Shown piece after piece: positions 1 through 8,021 of a DNA stretch of 42,283 nucleotides (position 1 is its first letter; each line of letters starts with the position of its first letter). This stretch comes from Holophaga sp. GTDB lineage: Bacteria; Acidobacteriota; Holophagae; Holophagales; Holophagaceae. The DNA is taken from the NCBI GenBank assembly GCA_031292735.1, contig JARLGP010000096.1, forward strand, positions 1 to 42,283, written 5' to 3'. Under the pieces are notes generated by a model. The model ran no database searches and was not told the origin of the DNA. It saw only the letters and a program-made list of their open reading frames with translations. The translations under genes and the position numbers were made by a program.

Positions 1-1
1 C

Positions 2-454
2 GGCGGCCTGGGCACCATGGGCTTCGCGCTGCCCGCGGCGATCGGCGCCAAGCTGGCCCGGCCCGAGGCCGAAGTGTGGGTGGTGGCCGGCGACGGCGGC
101 ATCCAGATGAACTCCCAGGAGTTCATGACCCTGGTGCAGGAAGGCCTCAAGCTCAATGTGGCGGTCCTCAACAACGGCACCCTGGGCATGGTGCGCCAGC
201 TGCAGACCCACTTCTACCAGGACCGCCGCTCGGCGGTGGCCATGGCCAACCCCGACTTCCCGCGGCTGGCCCGGGCCTACGGCATGCAGGGCCTGCGCGC
301 CACCACCCTGGCCGAGGCGGTCGCCGCGGTGGACCAGGCCCGGAGCAGCCCCGAACCGGCGCTCATCGAATTCGTGGTGGATCCCGAAGCTGGGGTCTAT
401 CCGCTGGTGCCGCCGGGCAGCCGGCTGCAGGACATGGTCCATGAATCCATCTGA
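2..454 (+). CDS. ilvB: Acetolactate synthase large subunit, C-terminal part (5' end outside window)
   Basis: Only the last 150 codons are present. They form the thiamine-diphosphate-binding domain. The motif GDGGIQMN opens the GDG...NN cofactor signature, and VLNNGTLGMV closes it about 30 residues later. GTMGFALPAAIGA just upstream is also typical of acetolactate synthase. The enzyme condenses two pyruvates, or pyruvate and 2-oxobutyrate, in valine, leucine and isoleucine synthesis. Other ThDP enzymes share the GDG...NN motif, but the Gln-Met-Asn after it and the NNGTLGMVRQ segment favour IlvB. No regulatory small subunit follows: the next gene lies on the other strand. The start cannot be seen. 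Confidence 0.85.
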   Translation, partial: GGLGTMGFALPAAIGAKLARPEAEVWVVAGDGGIQMNSQEFMTLVQEGLKLNVAVLNNGTLGMVRQLQTHFYQDRRSAVAMANPDFPRLARAYGMQGLRATTLAEAVAAVDQARSSPEPALIEFVVDPEAGVYPLVPPGSRLQDMVHESI

Positions 455-510
455 AGGGGGCCGCCCAGTGAACGTCGCCCTGGAACTTTTCAGGTTAATG
501 ACACATTTAT

Positions 511-556
511 TGTAGTGGAGCCAGCCCACGGCGGTTGCCACTGGGGTTTTGTTATG
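511..556. terminator. Weak candidate terminator between convergent genes
   Basis: AGTGG at 514-518 can pair with CCACT at 538-542, with partial further pairing inside (GCC with GGT). A T-rich tail, GGTTTTGTT, follows on the + strand. It lies between the end of ilvB and the end of the convergent transporter, where a terminator is expected. The stem is imperfect, so this is a guess from position and shape. Confidence 0.25.
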
Positions 557-585
557 CCTGGCGCTTCCGTCGGTCGGCTCCTTTT

Positions 586-2079
586 CTAAGGGTGCCGGCC
601 CTGGACCAGCCGCCCATAGGCCCGCCCCAGGCGCTGGGCGGCCCAGATCCAGGCGCCGATCACCACCAGCAGGATCACCGCGATCTGCCCCGGCACCGCC
701 CGCAGCGAGTGGAACAGGCCGATCAGCAGCTGCTGGATCAGCGAGCCGCCGGCCTTGCCCAGGCGGGCGCCCACCACGTCGATGGCGGCCTTGCCCTTGA
801 CCTTGGATTCCGGGTCCAGGGGGATGTAGGCCATCTCCTTGGTGGGGTCGAACAGGGAATACTTGGTGGCCTTGCTCAGCACGTTCTGGACGGTGCCGAA
901 CAGCACCGCCGCGGCCAGCGGGGTGGTGCCGAAGTCGGCCAGCAGCGGGGCGGCCGAGTCCTCGCACAGGATGAAGCCGAAGAAGCCGATGCCGGTGACC
1001 AGCAGCACCACCGGGGTGGCCAGCGCGGCCAGGGTCCAGCCGAACACCCGGATCAGGTTGTTGGCCACGAACAGCATCAGGAACGAGGTGGTGAGCCCGG
1101 TGGCCAGGGAGAAGTTGGCCATGAAGTCCTGGTAGTCCTTGGGCTGGGGATGGAGCAGGCCCACGTGGGTCTTCCAGGTCACCTCGATCAGGTTGATGGC
1201 GATGCCGTAGCTGATCACCAGCACGGCGATCCAGAGCAGGTAGCGGGAGCGCAGCAGGAAGCGGAACGCCTCGGGCAGCGACATGCGCGGCCGGGCGGCG
1301 TGGTGCTCCAGCTGCTCGGCCGGGGTGTAGAAGCGCGGGTCGGTGAGCACCTCCCGGTTGATCCAGCGGTAGATCAGCAGGATGCAGACGATGCTCAGCA
1401 GCACCACGCCCATCAGCAGGATCATGTAGGCCGACCAGTCCGCCATGGGCCGGCGGCGGATCAGGAACTGCTCCAGGTGATGGATGAACTGGTTGGCGAA
1501 CTTCACGGCGATCAGGGCGAGGTTGGCGCCCAGCCCGAACAGGGCGTAGAACCGCCGGGATTCCTCGATCCTGACGATGTCGTTGGCGAAGGTCCAGAAC
1601 AGCAGCGACAGGGCCACGCTGCCCCACAGTTCGGCCATGACGTAGAACAGGCACAGCACCCAGTGCCGGGCCATGGCCGCCAGGTGGGCCAGCCCCGGGG
1701 GCAGCTGGGCCTGCCAATGGGGCTGGATGCTTTCCCGCACCGGGAAGACGAAGGCGAAGGCCAGGAAGAACAGGAAGAAGGGCGCCAGGGCGGTGTGGAA
1801 CAGGGCCTGCTTGCTGAGCCCGTTGCTCAGCTTGGCGTAGACCAGCAGGTAGAGCACCGACATGGGGATGACCCCGTAGACTTTCAGGAACGGGATCAGG
1901 TCCGCCCCCCCGCCCGGCGCGGTGACGATCAGGCTGTCCTTGGTGTTGCGCAGCAGCGAGTAGACCAGGGAGATGAAAAAGAACATGAAGAACATGGGCA
2001 GGAACTTCTTCAGCTCATGGCCGCGGATCGGCCAAACCACCCGGCGCAGCTTGCCGAACGCCTGTCCGTTCTGTTCCAT
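586..2079 (-). CDS. NTP/NDP exchange transporter (ATP/ADP translocase family)
   Basis: A 497-residue polytopic membrane protein with about 11-12 hydrophobic segments. It resembles the TLC/Npt family, which exchanges nucleotides such as ATP and ADP across a membrane. Family-like stretches are FMFFFISLVYSLLRNTKDSL near the N-terminus and KYSLFDPTKEMAYIPLD in the last third, where the lysines and acidic residues resemble the conserved core. The start at 2079 is chosen because GGGGGAG lies just before it; an upstream in-frame ATG at 2166 has no such site. Family length is normally about 500, which fits. The best-known members serve intracellular parasites and plastids, so substrate and direction here are unknown. 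It stands alone on this strand, divergent from the threonine operon. Confidence 0.85.
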   Translation of the reverse strand: MEQNGQAFGKLRRVVWPIRGHELKKFLPMFFMFFFISLVYSLLRNTKDSLIVTAPGGGADLIPFLKVYGVIPMSVLYLLVYAKLSNGLSKQALFHTALAPFFLFFLAFAFVFPVRESIQPHWQAQLPPGLAHLAAMARHWVLCLFYVMAELWGSVALSLLFWTFANDIVRIEESRRFYALFGLGANLALIAVKFANQFIHHLEQFLIRRRPMADWSAYMILLMGVVLLSIVCILLIYRWINREVLTDPRFYTPAEQLEHHAARPRMSLPEAFRFLLRSRYLLWIAVLVISYGIAINLIEVTWKTHVGLLHPQPKDYQDFMANFSLATGLTTSFLMLFVANNLIRVFGWTLAALATPVVLLVTGIGFFGFILCEDSAAPLLADFGTTPLAAAVLFGTVQNVLSKATKYSLFDPTKEMAYIPLDPESKVKGKAAIDVVGARLGKAGGSLIQQLLIGLFHSLRAVPGQIAVILLVVIGAWIWAAQRLGRAYGRLVQGRHP

Positions 2080-2171
2080 GGCTCCCCCGGGTCGAAGCTG
2101 CAAAGGCTCCCGCTTGCCCTTTTCATGCGCCCCTGGCCGGGACAGGTTCCGCGCCGGTTGAAGCAAGACAG

Positions 2172-2200
2172 TTGCGGCCTGCGGAATAAGCCGTTAGAAT
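2172..2200 (+). promoter_or_regulatory. Sigma70-type promoter of the threonine operon
   Basis: TTGCGG at 2172-2177 and TAGAAT at 2195-2200 are separated by exactly 17 bases. Transcription would start near 2206-2207, at or beside an in-frame ATG at 2207. The elements precede the Thr-codon leader peptide and its terminator. Confidence 0.6.
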
Positions 2201-2263
2201 CCCCAGATGGTCAGCCGTTCCAGCTCTTCCGCCAGTTCCCCGGAGTCCCGGGGCGGAAGCGGT

Positions 2264-2356
2264 ATGGGCGCGCCAGCCGTCACTTCCGCCTTGATGATGG
2301 CGGGCTCCGGTATGACTACCACTGCGCGCTCGACGCGGGGGCCGGGACCGTCCTAG
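2264..2356 (+). CDS. Threonine-operon leader peptide (thrL-like)
   Basis: A 30-codon reading frame ends at TAG 2354-2356, 27 bases before a strong intrinsic terminator that precedes thrA. It contains Met-Thr-Thr-Thr at 2312-2323 (ACT ACC ACT) and another Thr (ACG) at 2333-2335, plus one earlier Thr, late in the peptide as in enteric thrL. This start has GGAAG four bases upstream. The frame is also open from an ATG at 2207, which would give 49 residues and would coincide with the predicted transcript start (leaderless). The role is inferred: a ribosome that stalls for lack of charged tRNA-Thr should alter RNA folding downstream. It is too short and unusual to be recognised by similarity. Homology with the E. 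coli leader is not implied. Confidence 0.7.
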   Translation: MGAPAVTSALMMAGSGMTTTARSTRGPGPS

Positions 2357-2391
2357 GGACGAAGGCAAACAAACCAATCACCCGGCCCCGC
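2335..2391 (+). promoter_or_regulatory. Antiterminator pairing of the thr attenuator
   Basis: GCGGGGGCCGGG at 2335-2346 is complementary to CCCGGCCCCGC at 2381-2391 with one bulged G. The second segment contains the left arm of the terminator, so the two structures exclude each other. A ribosome stalled on the Thr codons at 2315-2323 would leave 2336-2346 free and favour antitermination. A ribosome at the stop codon (2354) would cover it and let the terminator form. Pairing was worked out by hand, without energy calculation. Confidence 0.6.
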
Positions 2392-2411
2392 TCACCAGCG
2401 GGGCCTTTTTT
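2384..2411 (+). terminator. Intrinsic terminator (attenuator) before thrA
   Basis: A perfect 9-bp stem, GGCCCCGCT (2384-2392) with AGCGGGGCC (2397-2405), has a four-base loop and is followed directly by six T (2406-2411). It ends 14 bases before the thrA start, inside the transcription unit, so its role is control and not gene-end termination. Confidence 0.85.
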
Positions 2412-2425
2412 ATTAAAGGCAGACC

Positions 2426-4930
2426 ATGGACAGCTCCGATCCCGTTCGCTCCCTCCCCCTTGCCCCCGCCGGGGCCAAGGGCATCCTGGTGATGAAGTTC
2501 GGCGGCACTTCCGTGGCCGGCGAGGCCGGGCTGGCCCGGGTGGCCGGCCTGACCCGGAAGGCATTGGCCGGCCAGCGGGTGCTGCTGGTGGCCTCGGCCA
2601 TGGCGGGGATCACCGATCTCCTGGTGGCCGGGGCCCGCCGGGACAAGGGGATCGAGGAGGTGCTGGAGGGCTACGGCCTGGTCCACCGCCGGGCCCTGGC
2701 GGCCCTGGCGCCGGCCTTCAAGGGAGACCAGCTTAAGGCGCTGGAGCGCCAGCTGGACGCGCTGGAAGCGGAGCTGGCCCGCCTGCTCCAGGGGATCAAC
2801 CTGCTGGGCGACTGTTCGCCCCTGGTGCTGGCGCGGATCTGCTCCCTGGGAGAGCGGGCCTCCTGCGCCCTCCTGGCCGGCCTGCTGGAGGCCCAGGGGC
2901 AGCCCTGCCTGCGCCTGGACCCCACCCAGGTGCTGATCTGCCAGGGCAACCCCCTGGAGGCGGCGCCCCTGCCGGCCCGGATCCGGGAACGGCTGGCGCC
3001 GTTCCGCCGCGGCGACCAGCCGCTGGCGCTGCTGCCGGGCTTCTTCGGCGGCAACGAGGCCGGGGAGCCGGTGCTGCTGGGCCGGGGCGGCTCCGACCTG
3101 TCGGCGGCCCTGGCCGCGGCCGCGGTGGACGCCGCGCTGCTGGAGATCTGGACCGACGTGGACGGGGTGTTCACCGCCGATCCCCGGCTGGTGGAGAACG
3201 CCCAGTGCCTGAAGGAGCTGAGCTACGAGGAGGCCATGGAACTGGCCTACTTCGGCGCCAAGGTGCTGCATCCGCGCACCCTGGGCTATGTGCGCGGCCC
3301 GGCCATCCCCACCCGGGTGCGCAACACCCACCGCCCGGAGCACCCGGGCACCCTGGTCACCGCCGGGGCCGTGGCCTCCGACGACCTGCCCCGGGGCCTC
3401 ACCCTGCTGCCCGGGCTGGCGCTGCTCGACCTGTCCGGCTCGGGCCTGAAGGGCGTGCCGGGGGTGGCGGCGCGGGCCTTCGGTTCGCTGGCCGCCAAGG
3501 GGGTGAACGTGGTGCTGATCACCCAGGGCTCCAGTGAATGCGCCATCACCATCTGCGTGCGGGCCGGGGAGGCGGTGCCGGCCCGGGAGGCCCTGGCGGT
3601 CACCTTCGAGGCGGAACTGGCGGCCGGCCTCATGGACCCGCTGGTGGTCAAGGCCGACCACGCGGTGGTGAGCGTGGTGGGCGACGGCATGGGCAAGTAC
3701 GTGGGCGTGGCCGGCTCGTTCTTCGGGGCCATGGGCGGCCAGGGCTGCAAGGTGGTGGCCATCGCCCAGGGCGCCAGCGGGCGCTCCATCTCGGCGGTGG
3801 TGGCGGAGCCCGAGGGGCCCCGGGCCCTGGCGGCGGTGCACCGGCGCTTTTTTGGCGGCCTGGAGCCGCTGGAGCTGCACCTCATGGGCGTCGGCCTGGT
3901 GGGCAAGCAGTTCCTGGTGCAGCTGCAGCACCTCAAGCAGCGCATGCCGGCCGTGGCGGCCTCGCTGAAGCTTTGCGCGGTGACCAACTCCCGGCGGATG
4001 CTGATCGATTCCGAAGGGTTGGACCCGGCCACCGCCCTGGCCGAGCTGGCGGCCCGGGGCGAGCCGCTGGACGAGGACCGGCTGCGCGATACCGTGCGCA
4101 CCCGCCGGCCCGACCACGCGGTGCTGGTGGACTGCACCACCTCCCAGAGCCTGGCCGACAGCTACCTGAGCTTCGTGGAGGCCGGCTTCCACCTGGTGAG
4201 CGCCAGCAAGAAGGCCAACAGCGGCACCATGGCCTCCTGGCGCGAACTGCGCCTGGCGTTGGCCCGGCACGGCCGGGTGTTCCATTTCGAAACCAACGTC
4301 GGCGCCGGGCTGCCCATCCTGGGGACGCTGCGCGACCTGCGCAACGGCGGCGACCGGGTGCTGCGCCTGGAGGGCATCCTCAGCGGCTCGCTCTCCTACA
4401 TCTACGGGCGGCTGGACGCCGGCGCGGACTTCAGCCAGGCGGTGCGGGAGGCCCGGGAAGCCGGCTTCACCGAGCCGGACCCCCGGGACGACCTGTCCGG
4501 GCTGGACGTGGCGCGCAAGGCGCTGATCCTGCACCGGGAGATGGGCGGCGCGCTGGAACTGGGGCAGGTGCAAGTGGAGGGGGCGCTGCCGGCGGGGTTC
4601 GACGCCAGCGGCTCGGTGGACACCTTCATGGCCCGGCTGCGGGAGCTGGACGAACCGTTCCGGGCACGCATGGCCGCCCTGGCGGCCCAGGGCAAGGCCC
4701 TGCGCTACGCCGCCACGGTCACGCCGGAAGGCTGCCAGGTGGGCGCCATCGAAGTGGAGGCCGGGCATCCGCTGGCGGGGATCCGCGGCGGCGAGAACGC
4801 GCTCTGCCTGTCCACCGAGGCCTACCACCCGCACCCCATGGTGGTGCGCGGCTACGGCGCCGGCGCGGCGGTCACCGCCACCGGGGTGCTGGCCGACGTG
4901 CTCCGCATCGCCCGGGGCGCGCGTTCATGA
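2426..4930 (+). CDS. thrA: Bifunctional aspartokinase / homoserine dehydrogenase
   Basis: An 834-residue fusion of two enzymes. The N-terminal half is aspartokinase: KFGGTS at residues 24-29, GRGGSDLSA in the kinase core, and [15 protein letters not shown]-type regulatory segments follow (e.g. [14 protein letters not shown]), as in feedback-controlled ThrA or MetL. The C-terminal part is NAD(P)-dependent homoserine dehydrogenase. It has a Rossmann motif GVGLVGKQF near residue 490, the segment SASKKANSG, and the family signature around [19 protein letters not shown]. Together they catalyse the first and third steps from aspartate to homoserine. Length matches the E. coli enzymes (about 810-820). 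The stop overlaps the homoserine kinase start (ATGA). The leader's Thr codons suggest the thrA type more than metL. Confidence 0.93.
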   Translation: MDSSDPVRSLPLAPAGAKGILVMKFGGTSVAGEAGLARVAGLTRKALAGQRVLLVASAMAGITDLLVAGARRDKGIEEVLEGYGLVHRRALAALAPAFKGDQLKALERQLDALEAELARLLQGINLLGDCSPLVLARICSLGERASCALLAGLLEAQGQPCLRLDPTQVLICQGNPLEAAPLPARIRERLAPFRRGDQPLALLPGFFGGNEAGEPVLLGRGGSDLSAALAAAAVDAALLEIWTDVDGVFTADPRLVENAQCLKELSYEEAMELAYFGAKVLHPRTLGYVRGPAIPTRVRNTHRPEHPGTLVTAGAVASDDLPRGLTLLPGLALLDLSGSGLKGVPGVAARAFGSLAAKGVNVVLITQGSSECAITICVRAGEAVPAREALAVTFEAELAAGLMDPLVVKADHAVVSVVGDGMGKYVGVAGSFFGAMGGQGCKVVAIAQGASGRSISAVVAEPEGPRALAAVHRRFFGGLEPLELHLMGVGLVGKQFLVQLQHLKQRMPAVAASLKLCAVTNSRRMLIDSEGLDPATALAELAARGEPLDEDRLRDTVRTRRPDHAVLVDCTTSQSLADSYLSFVEAGFHLVSASKKANSGTMASWRELRLALARHGRVFHFETNVGAGLPILGTLRDLRNGGDRVLRLEGILSGSLSYIYGRLDAGADFSQAVREAREAGFTEPDPRDDLSGLDVARKALILHREMGGALELGQVQVEGALPAGFDASGSVDTFMARLRELDEPFRARMAALAAQGKALRYAATVTPEGCQVGAIEVEAGHPLAGIRGGENALCLSTEAYHPHPMVVRGYGAGAAVTATGVLADVLRIARGARS

Positions 4931-5859
4931 AGCGGGTGCAGGTCTTCGCCCCGGCCAGCATCGGCAACTTCGCCGCCGGGTTCGACGTGCTGGGGGCGGC
5001 CATCGCGCCCCTGGCCGGGCCGCCCCTGGGCGACCAGGTGGAGATCCGCCTGGCCCGCGCCGCCAGCTACACGGCCGACGGCCCCTACGCCCACCGGCTG
5101 CCGCGCCGGCCGGAGGACGACCTGGTGCTGCGCGCGTGCGATGCCTTCGCCCGGGCCTGGGGGCGCGAGCTGCCGCCCCTGGCCATCCGGCTGCACAAGC
5201 AGCTGCCGGTGGGCAGCGGCCTGGGCTCCAGCAGCACCTCGGTGGTGGCCACCCTGGTGGCCCTGGACACCCTGCTGGAGGCCGGCCTGGGCCCGGAGAC
5301 AATGCTGCGGGCCGCGGGCGAAACCGAGGCCCTGGGCAGCGGCGCCTTCCACCTGGACAACGTGGCGCCGGCCATGCTGGGCGGGCTGCGCCTGGTGGTG
5401 CCGGCCGGCCCGCCTCGGGCCCTGCCGTTCCCCGACCATCTGCTGTTCGCCGTGGCCAGCCCGGACCTGGAACTCAACACCCGGGACGCCCGCCGGGCCC
5501 TTCCGGCCCAGGTGCCGCGGGAGCTGGCCGTGGAGCATGCCCAGAACCTGGCCGGGCTGGTGCTGGCCCTGGGCGCAGGCGACGCCGACCTGCGCCGGGC
5601 CTGCCTGCGCGACCTGCTGGCGGAGCCGTACCGGGCGCCGCTGGTGCCGGGCTTCCGGGCGGTGCAGGCGGCGGCCATGGCCCAGGGGGCGGAAGGCTGC
5701 ACCCTGTCCGGCGCCGGGCCGGCGATCTTCGCGGTGGTGGACCAGGGCCGGGCGGAAGCGGTGGCCGGGGCCATGGCCGAGGCCTGGAACGGGGCGGAAA
5801 TCCCTTGCCAGGTGCGGATCTGCCGGCTGGAAGGGCAGGGCGCCCGGGTGCTTTCCTGA
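4927..5859 (+). CDS. thrB: Homoserine kinase
   Basis: A 310-residue GHMP-family kinase that phosphorylates homoserine in threonine synthesis. The ATP-binding loop is [13 protein letters not shown] around residue 95. The N-terminal [15 protein letters not shown] and the C-terminal [15 protein letters not shown] are characteristic of ThrB. Its start overlaps the stop of the aspartokinase/homoserine dehydrogenase gene by four bases, so the two are cotranscribed and probably translationally coupled. Threonine synthase (thrC) does not follow; it must lie elsewhere. A fresh promoter begins ten bases after the stop. Confidence 0.93.
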   Translation: MKRVQVFAPASIGNFAAGFDVLGAAIAPLAGPPLGDQVEIRLARAASYTADGPYAHRLPRRPEDDLVLRACDAFARAWGRELPPLAIRLHKQLPVGSGLGSSSTSVVATLVALDTLLEAGLGPETMLRAAGETEALGSGAFHLDNVAPAMLGGLRLVVPAGPPRALPFPDHLLFAVASPDLELNTRDARRALPAQVPRELAVEHAQNLAGLVLALGAGDADLRRACLRDLLAEPYRAPLVPGFRAVQAAAMAQGAEGCTLSGAGPAIFAVVDQGRAEAVAGAMAEAWNGAEIPCQVRICRLEGQGARVLS

Positions 5860-5868
5860 GCCCGATCC

Positions 5869-5897
5869 TTGACGCTTCATAATGCCGTCGGTATGCT
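5869..5897 (+). promoter_or_regulatory. Sigma70-type promoter of the Asn-leader unit
   Basis: TTGACG at 5869-5874 and TATGCT at 5892-5897 are 17 bases apart, close to consensus. The predicted transcript start near 5904 is only about 11 bases before the leader ATG at 5915. The promoter begins just after thrB ends, so the downstream unit has its own control. Confidence 0.7.
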
Positions 5898-5914
5898 GAG
5901 GGCTGATACAGGTT

Positions 5915-6007
5915 ATGGCTACCCTTATTTCGGTGCGGCGATTCAACCGCAATAATAATACCAACCCTCGCGCGGATCGTGCGTGGGACGGTGAGGGAAT
6001 GAGCTAG
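5915..6007 (+). CDS. Asparagine leader peptide (attenuator peptide)
   Basis: A 30-codon reading frame. Residues 11-17 read Asn-Arg-Asn-Asn-Asn-Thr-Asn, so five Asn codons (AAC, AAT three times, AAC) fall within 21 bases (5945-5965). It lies between a good promoter and an intrinsic terminator that directly precedes an asparagine-synthetase-like gene. This is the arrangement of ribosome-stalling leader peptides such as those of the his, thr and leu operons. AAT is rare in this GC-rich region, so three in a row is striking. The ribosome site is weak (AGG two bases before ATG), and the 5' UTR would be very short. The peptide itself needs no function. The role is inferred from layout and codon content. 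Confidence 0.75.
   Translation: MATLISVRRFNRNNNTNPRADRAWDGEGMS
5965..5997 (+). promoter_or_regulatory. Pause-type hairpin in the Asn leader
   Basis: CCCTC (5965-5969) pairs with GAGGG (5993-5997). Inside it CGCGCG pairs with CGTGCG across a GAT loop, with one G-U pair. A ribosome stalled on the Asn codons would open this hairpin. It would free 5982-5993, which can pair partly with the terminator's left side (GGG with CCC, and CGGTG 5989-5993 with CACCG 6022-6026). The alternative pairing is plausible but weaker than in the thr attenuator. Confidence 0.45.
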
Positions 6008-6026
6008 AGCAAAACCTGCAACACCG

Positions 6027-6070
6027 AAACACCCCCGATTCGCTGCGGCGGACCGGGGGTGTTTTTTATT
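6027..6070 (+). terminator. Intrinsic terminator (attenuator) before the Asn synthetase-like gene
   Basis: AAACACCCCCG (6027-6037) pairs over 11 bases with CGGGGGTGTTT (6054-6064). The loop itself can form a small CGC/GCG stem. The T-rich run TTTTTTATTTTATT follows from 6062. The next gene starts at 6092 with AGGGAGG (6081-6087), so the terminator sits between leader peptide and gene. Confidence 0.85.
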
Positions 6071-6091
6071 TTATTCATTTAGGGAGGACTC

Positions 6092-7336
6092 ATGTCCCAG
6101 ACCGCCGAAGAAACCTACCAGCAGGTGGGCCAACGCTTGGGCAACTACCAGAAGGATCTTCAGGGGCGCGGCACCACCCTGGGCGATGAGATCGAACGGC
6201 GCTACCTGAGCAAGTGGCGCAGCGAAGCGCTCTGCCACGTGCTGAGGGTGCGCACCGCCCTGGTGGCGGGCATGCAGGAATGGCTGGTGGACCAGGGGCT
6301 GCTGAACCTGGAGCGGGTGTCCATGAGCCTGCTGACCGATCCCTTGGCCCACGACGTGGAGCACCTGCCTCAGATCCCGTACCGGCAGAGCCCGTACGTG
6401 GCCACCCACAGCATGATCTACGCCAAGTTCATGGCCTGCCACAACCCGCACCTGCGCGGGATCTTCGTGGACAGCCCCAACATCCGGCTGGAGCTGCCCG
6501 ATCCCCAGGGCCGCCAGCGGGGCCGCTACCTGCTGGACTTCAGCCAGCTGGACGTGGAAGTGCGGCGCCAGCGGATGATCACCCTGGAGGAGTATCTGGA
6601 CGATCCCAAGGGGGTCACCGCCCACCTGCAGGGTGAGCTCCAGGAAGCCCTGGCCTTCTTCGAAGGCATGACCCGGGCCGGCCTGAAGCGGGCCCGCAGC
6701 CGCGCGGCCCAGAGCCTGGAGGCCCTGGGCGTGCGCCTGGAACTGCCCGAAACCAGCTTCCCGGTGTTCTACCTGGACGAGGCCACCCAGCGCTTCGGCG
6801 AAGGCCAGGAGGAGCGGGGCATCGGCGAAGTCTCCCCGTCGCCCTTCTTCTGGGTGGTGGGCCTGCTGCGGGAGAACTACGACCTGGTTTATCCCTACCT
6901 GCGCAAGGACGGCAGCCGCCGGAACCCCAAGGAGGCGATCAGCCGGGAGATCTTCAACTACGATCTGGTGGCGCGCAACCAGCCGCTCCACGGCCCCGCC
7001 GCCCCGGCCCGGGAAGTGCTCAGCGGCGGCCTGCGGGAATGGCTGCCCGAGGCCATCGTGCCCCGGCTGCTGGACAACGGGATCATCCCCGAGGCCCCGC
7101 GGTTCGGCGCCGGCCGGCTGGAGAACATCGAGGCCCTGGGCGGCTACGGCCCGTTCCTGTCGGTGGCCTGCAACCGGGACGAGGCCGGCGCCAGCACCTT
7201 CCCGCCCACCTACGGCGGCGGCATCGGGGTGGAGCGGCTGCTCTGGTCGGTGCTGCGCGGGCCCCTGGTGGAGACCATCGACGACGTGACCTTCTTCGGC
7301 AAGAACCCCGACAGCGCCGAGCTGTTCCTGTTCTGA
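6092..7336 (+). CDS. Class II aminoacyl-tRNA-synthetase-like protein, probable asparagine synthetase
   Basis: A 414-residue protein with the class II synthetase fold but no recognisable N-terminal anticodon-binding domain. The C-terminal motif 3 is TYGGGIGVERLLW, close to the GGGIGxxRL of AsnA and to motif 3 of Asp/Asn-tRNA synthetases. LLDFSQLDVEVRR near residue 150 resembles the motif 2 region. Such stand-alone synthetase cores include AsnA and the archaeal asparagine synthetase related to Asn-tRNA synthetase; both amidate aspartate to asparagine using ATP. The Asn-codon leader upstream supports asparagine supply or tRNA-Asn charging. The exact reaction, and whether ammonia is the nitrogen donor, cannot be read from sequence. 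The start follows a strong AGGGAGG site. Confidence 0.7.
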   Translation: MSQTAEETYQQVGQRLGNYQKDLQGRGTTLGDEIERRYLSKWRSEALCHVLRVRTALVAGMQEWLVDQGLLNLERVSMSLLTDPLAHDVEHLPQIPYRQSPYVATHSMIYAKFMACHNPHLRGIFVDSPNIRLELPDPQGRQRGRYLLDFSQLDVEVRRQRMITLEEYLDDPKGVTAHLQGELQEALAFFEGMTRAGLKRARSRAAQSLEALGVRLELPETSFPVFYLDEATQRFGEGQEERGIGEVSPSPFFWVVGLLRENYDLVYPYLRKDGSRRNPKEAISREIFNYDLVARNQPLHGPAAPAREVLSGGLREWLPEAIVPRLLDNGIIPEAPRFGAGRLENIEALGGYGPFLSVACNRDEAGASTFPPTYGGGIGVERLLWSVLRGPLVETIDDVTFFGKNPDSAELFLF

Positions 7337-7406
7337 GCGGAATGCCCTTATCCTGGGGTTTGCTTCCCGGCCGGCTTCCCGCCGGTGGGGGCGCCCCGGG
7401 AGCCCC

Positions 7407-8015
7407 ATGCAGACCACCTTTCTTTCCGCCACCCTGCTGCTGGTCCTCACCACCGATCCGCTGGGCAACATTCCCCTGTTCATCTCCACCCTGGAGAAGG
7501 TGAAGCCCGAGCGCCGCTTCTTCATCATCACCCGCGAGGTGCTCATCGCCCTCGCCGTGCTCCTGCTGTTCATGCTGTTCGGCCAGGGCTTCCTGGCGCT
7601 GCTGCACCTGAGCGACGAGGCCCTGAGCGTGGCCGGCGGGGTGATCCTGCTGCTGATCGCCATCGATATGGTGTTCCCGCACCGGCGCCCCAAGGTGGAG
7701 GGGGCCGAACCCGCGGGCGAACCGTTCATCGTGCCCCTGGCCATCCCGGTCATTTCCGGGCCTTCGGCCATGGCCACCGTGCTGCTGCTGTCCAGCCGCA
7801 ATCCCGGCCGGCGGCTGGAGTGGGCCGGCGCCATCTGCCTCACCATGGCCATCGTCTACCTGGTGTTCCTGCTGGCCATCCGGCTGCGCAAGCTGCTGGG
7901 GGCCGAGGCCATCACCGCCATGGAACGGCTGATGGGGCTGGTGCTCACGGCCCTGGCGGTGGAGATGCTGCTGGGCGGGGTGACCTCCTACATCCGGGAC
8001 ATGCCGGTGCGCTGA
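7407..8015 (+). CDS. MarC family integral membrane protein
   Basis: A 202-residue protein with six hydrophobic segments. The N-terminal TDPLGNIPLFISTL and the later PLAIPVISGPSAMATVLLLS match the two inverted halves of the MarC/UPF0056 family (compare the usual DPxGNxP and PLAxPxxxGPG motifs). The function of MarC proteins is unresolved. Despite the name, a role in multiple antibiotic resistance has not held up. GGGAG lies just before the start. It follows the Asn synthetase-like gene by 70 bases without a clear terminator between, so co-transcription is possible but a functional link is not implied. Confidence 0.85.
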   Translation: MQTTFLSATLLLVLTTDPLGNIPLFISTLEKVKPERRFFIITREVLIALAVLLLFMLFGQGFLALLHLSDEALSVAGGVILLLIAIDMVFPHRRPKVEGAEPAGEPFIVPLAIPVISGPSAMATVLLLSSRNPGRRLEWAGAICLTMAIVYLVFLLAIRLRKLLGAEAITAMERLMGLVLTALAVEMLLGGVTSYIRDMPVR

Positions 8016-8021
8016 GCCGGG

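Noticed and set aside
2378..4834. Minus-strand open frame of 818 codons
   Set aside because: It lies opposite the well supported aspartokinase/homoserine dehydrogenase and has shadow composition only.
5979..5993. T-box riboswitch before the Asn synthetase-like gene
   Set aside because: GTGGGAC resembles the T-box core, but the leader is too short for Stem I. The base that should pair with the tRNA discriminator does not fit tRNA-Asn (G), and the stretch lies inside the Asn leader frame.
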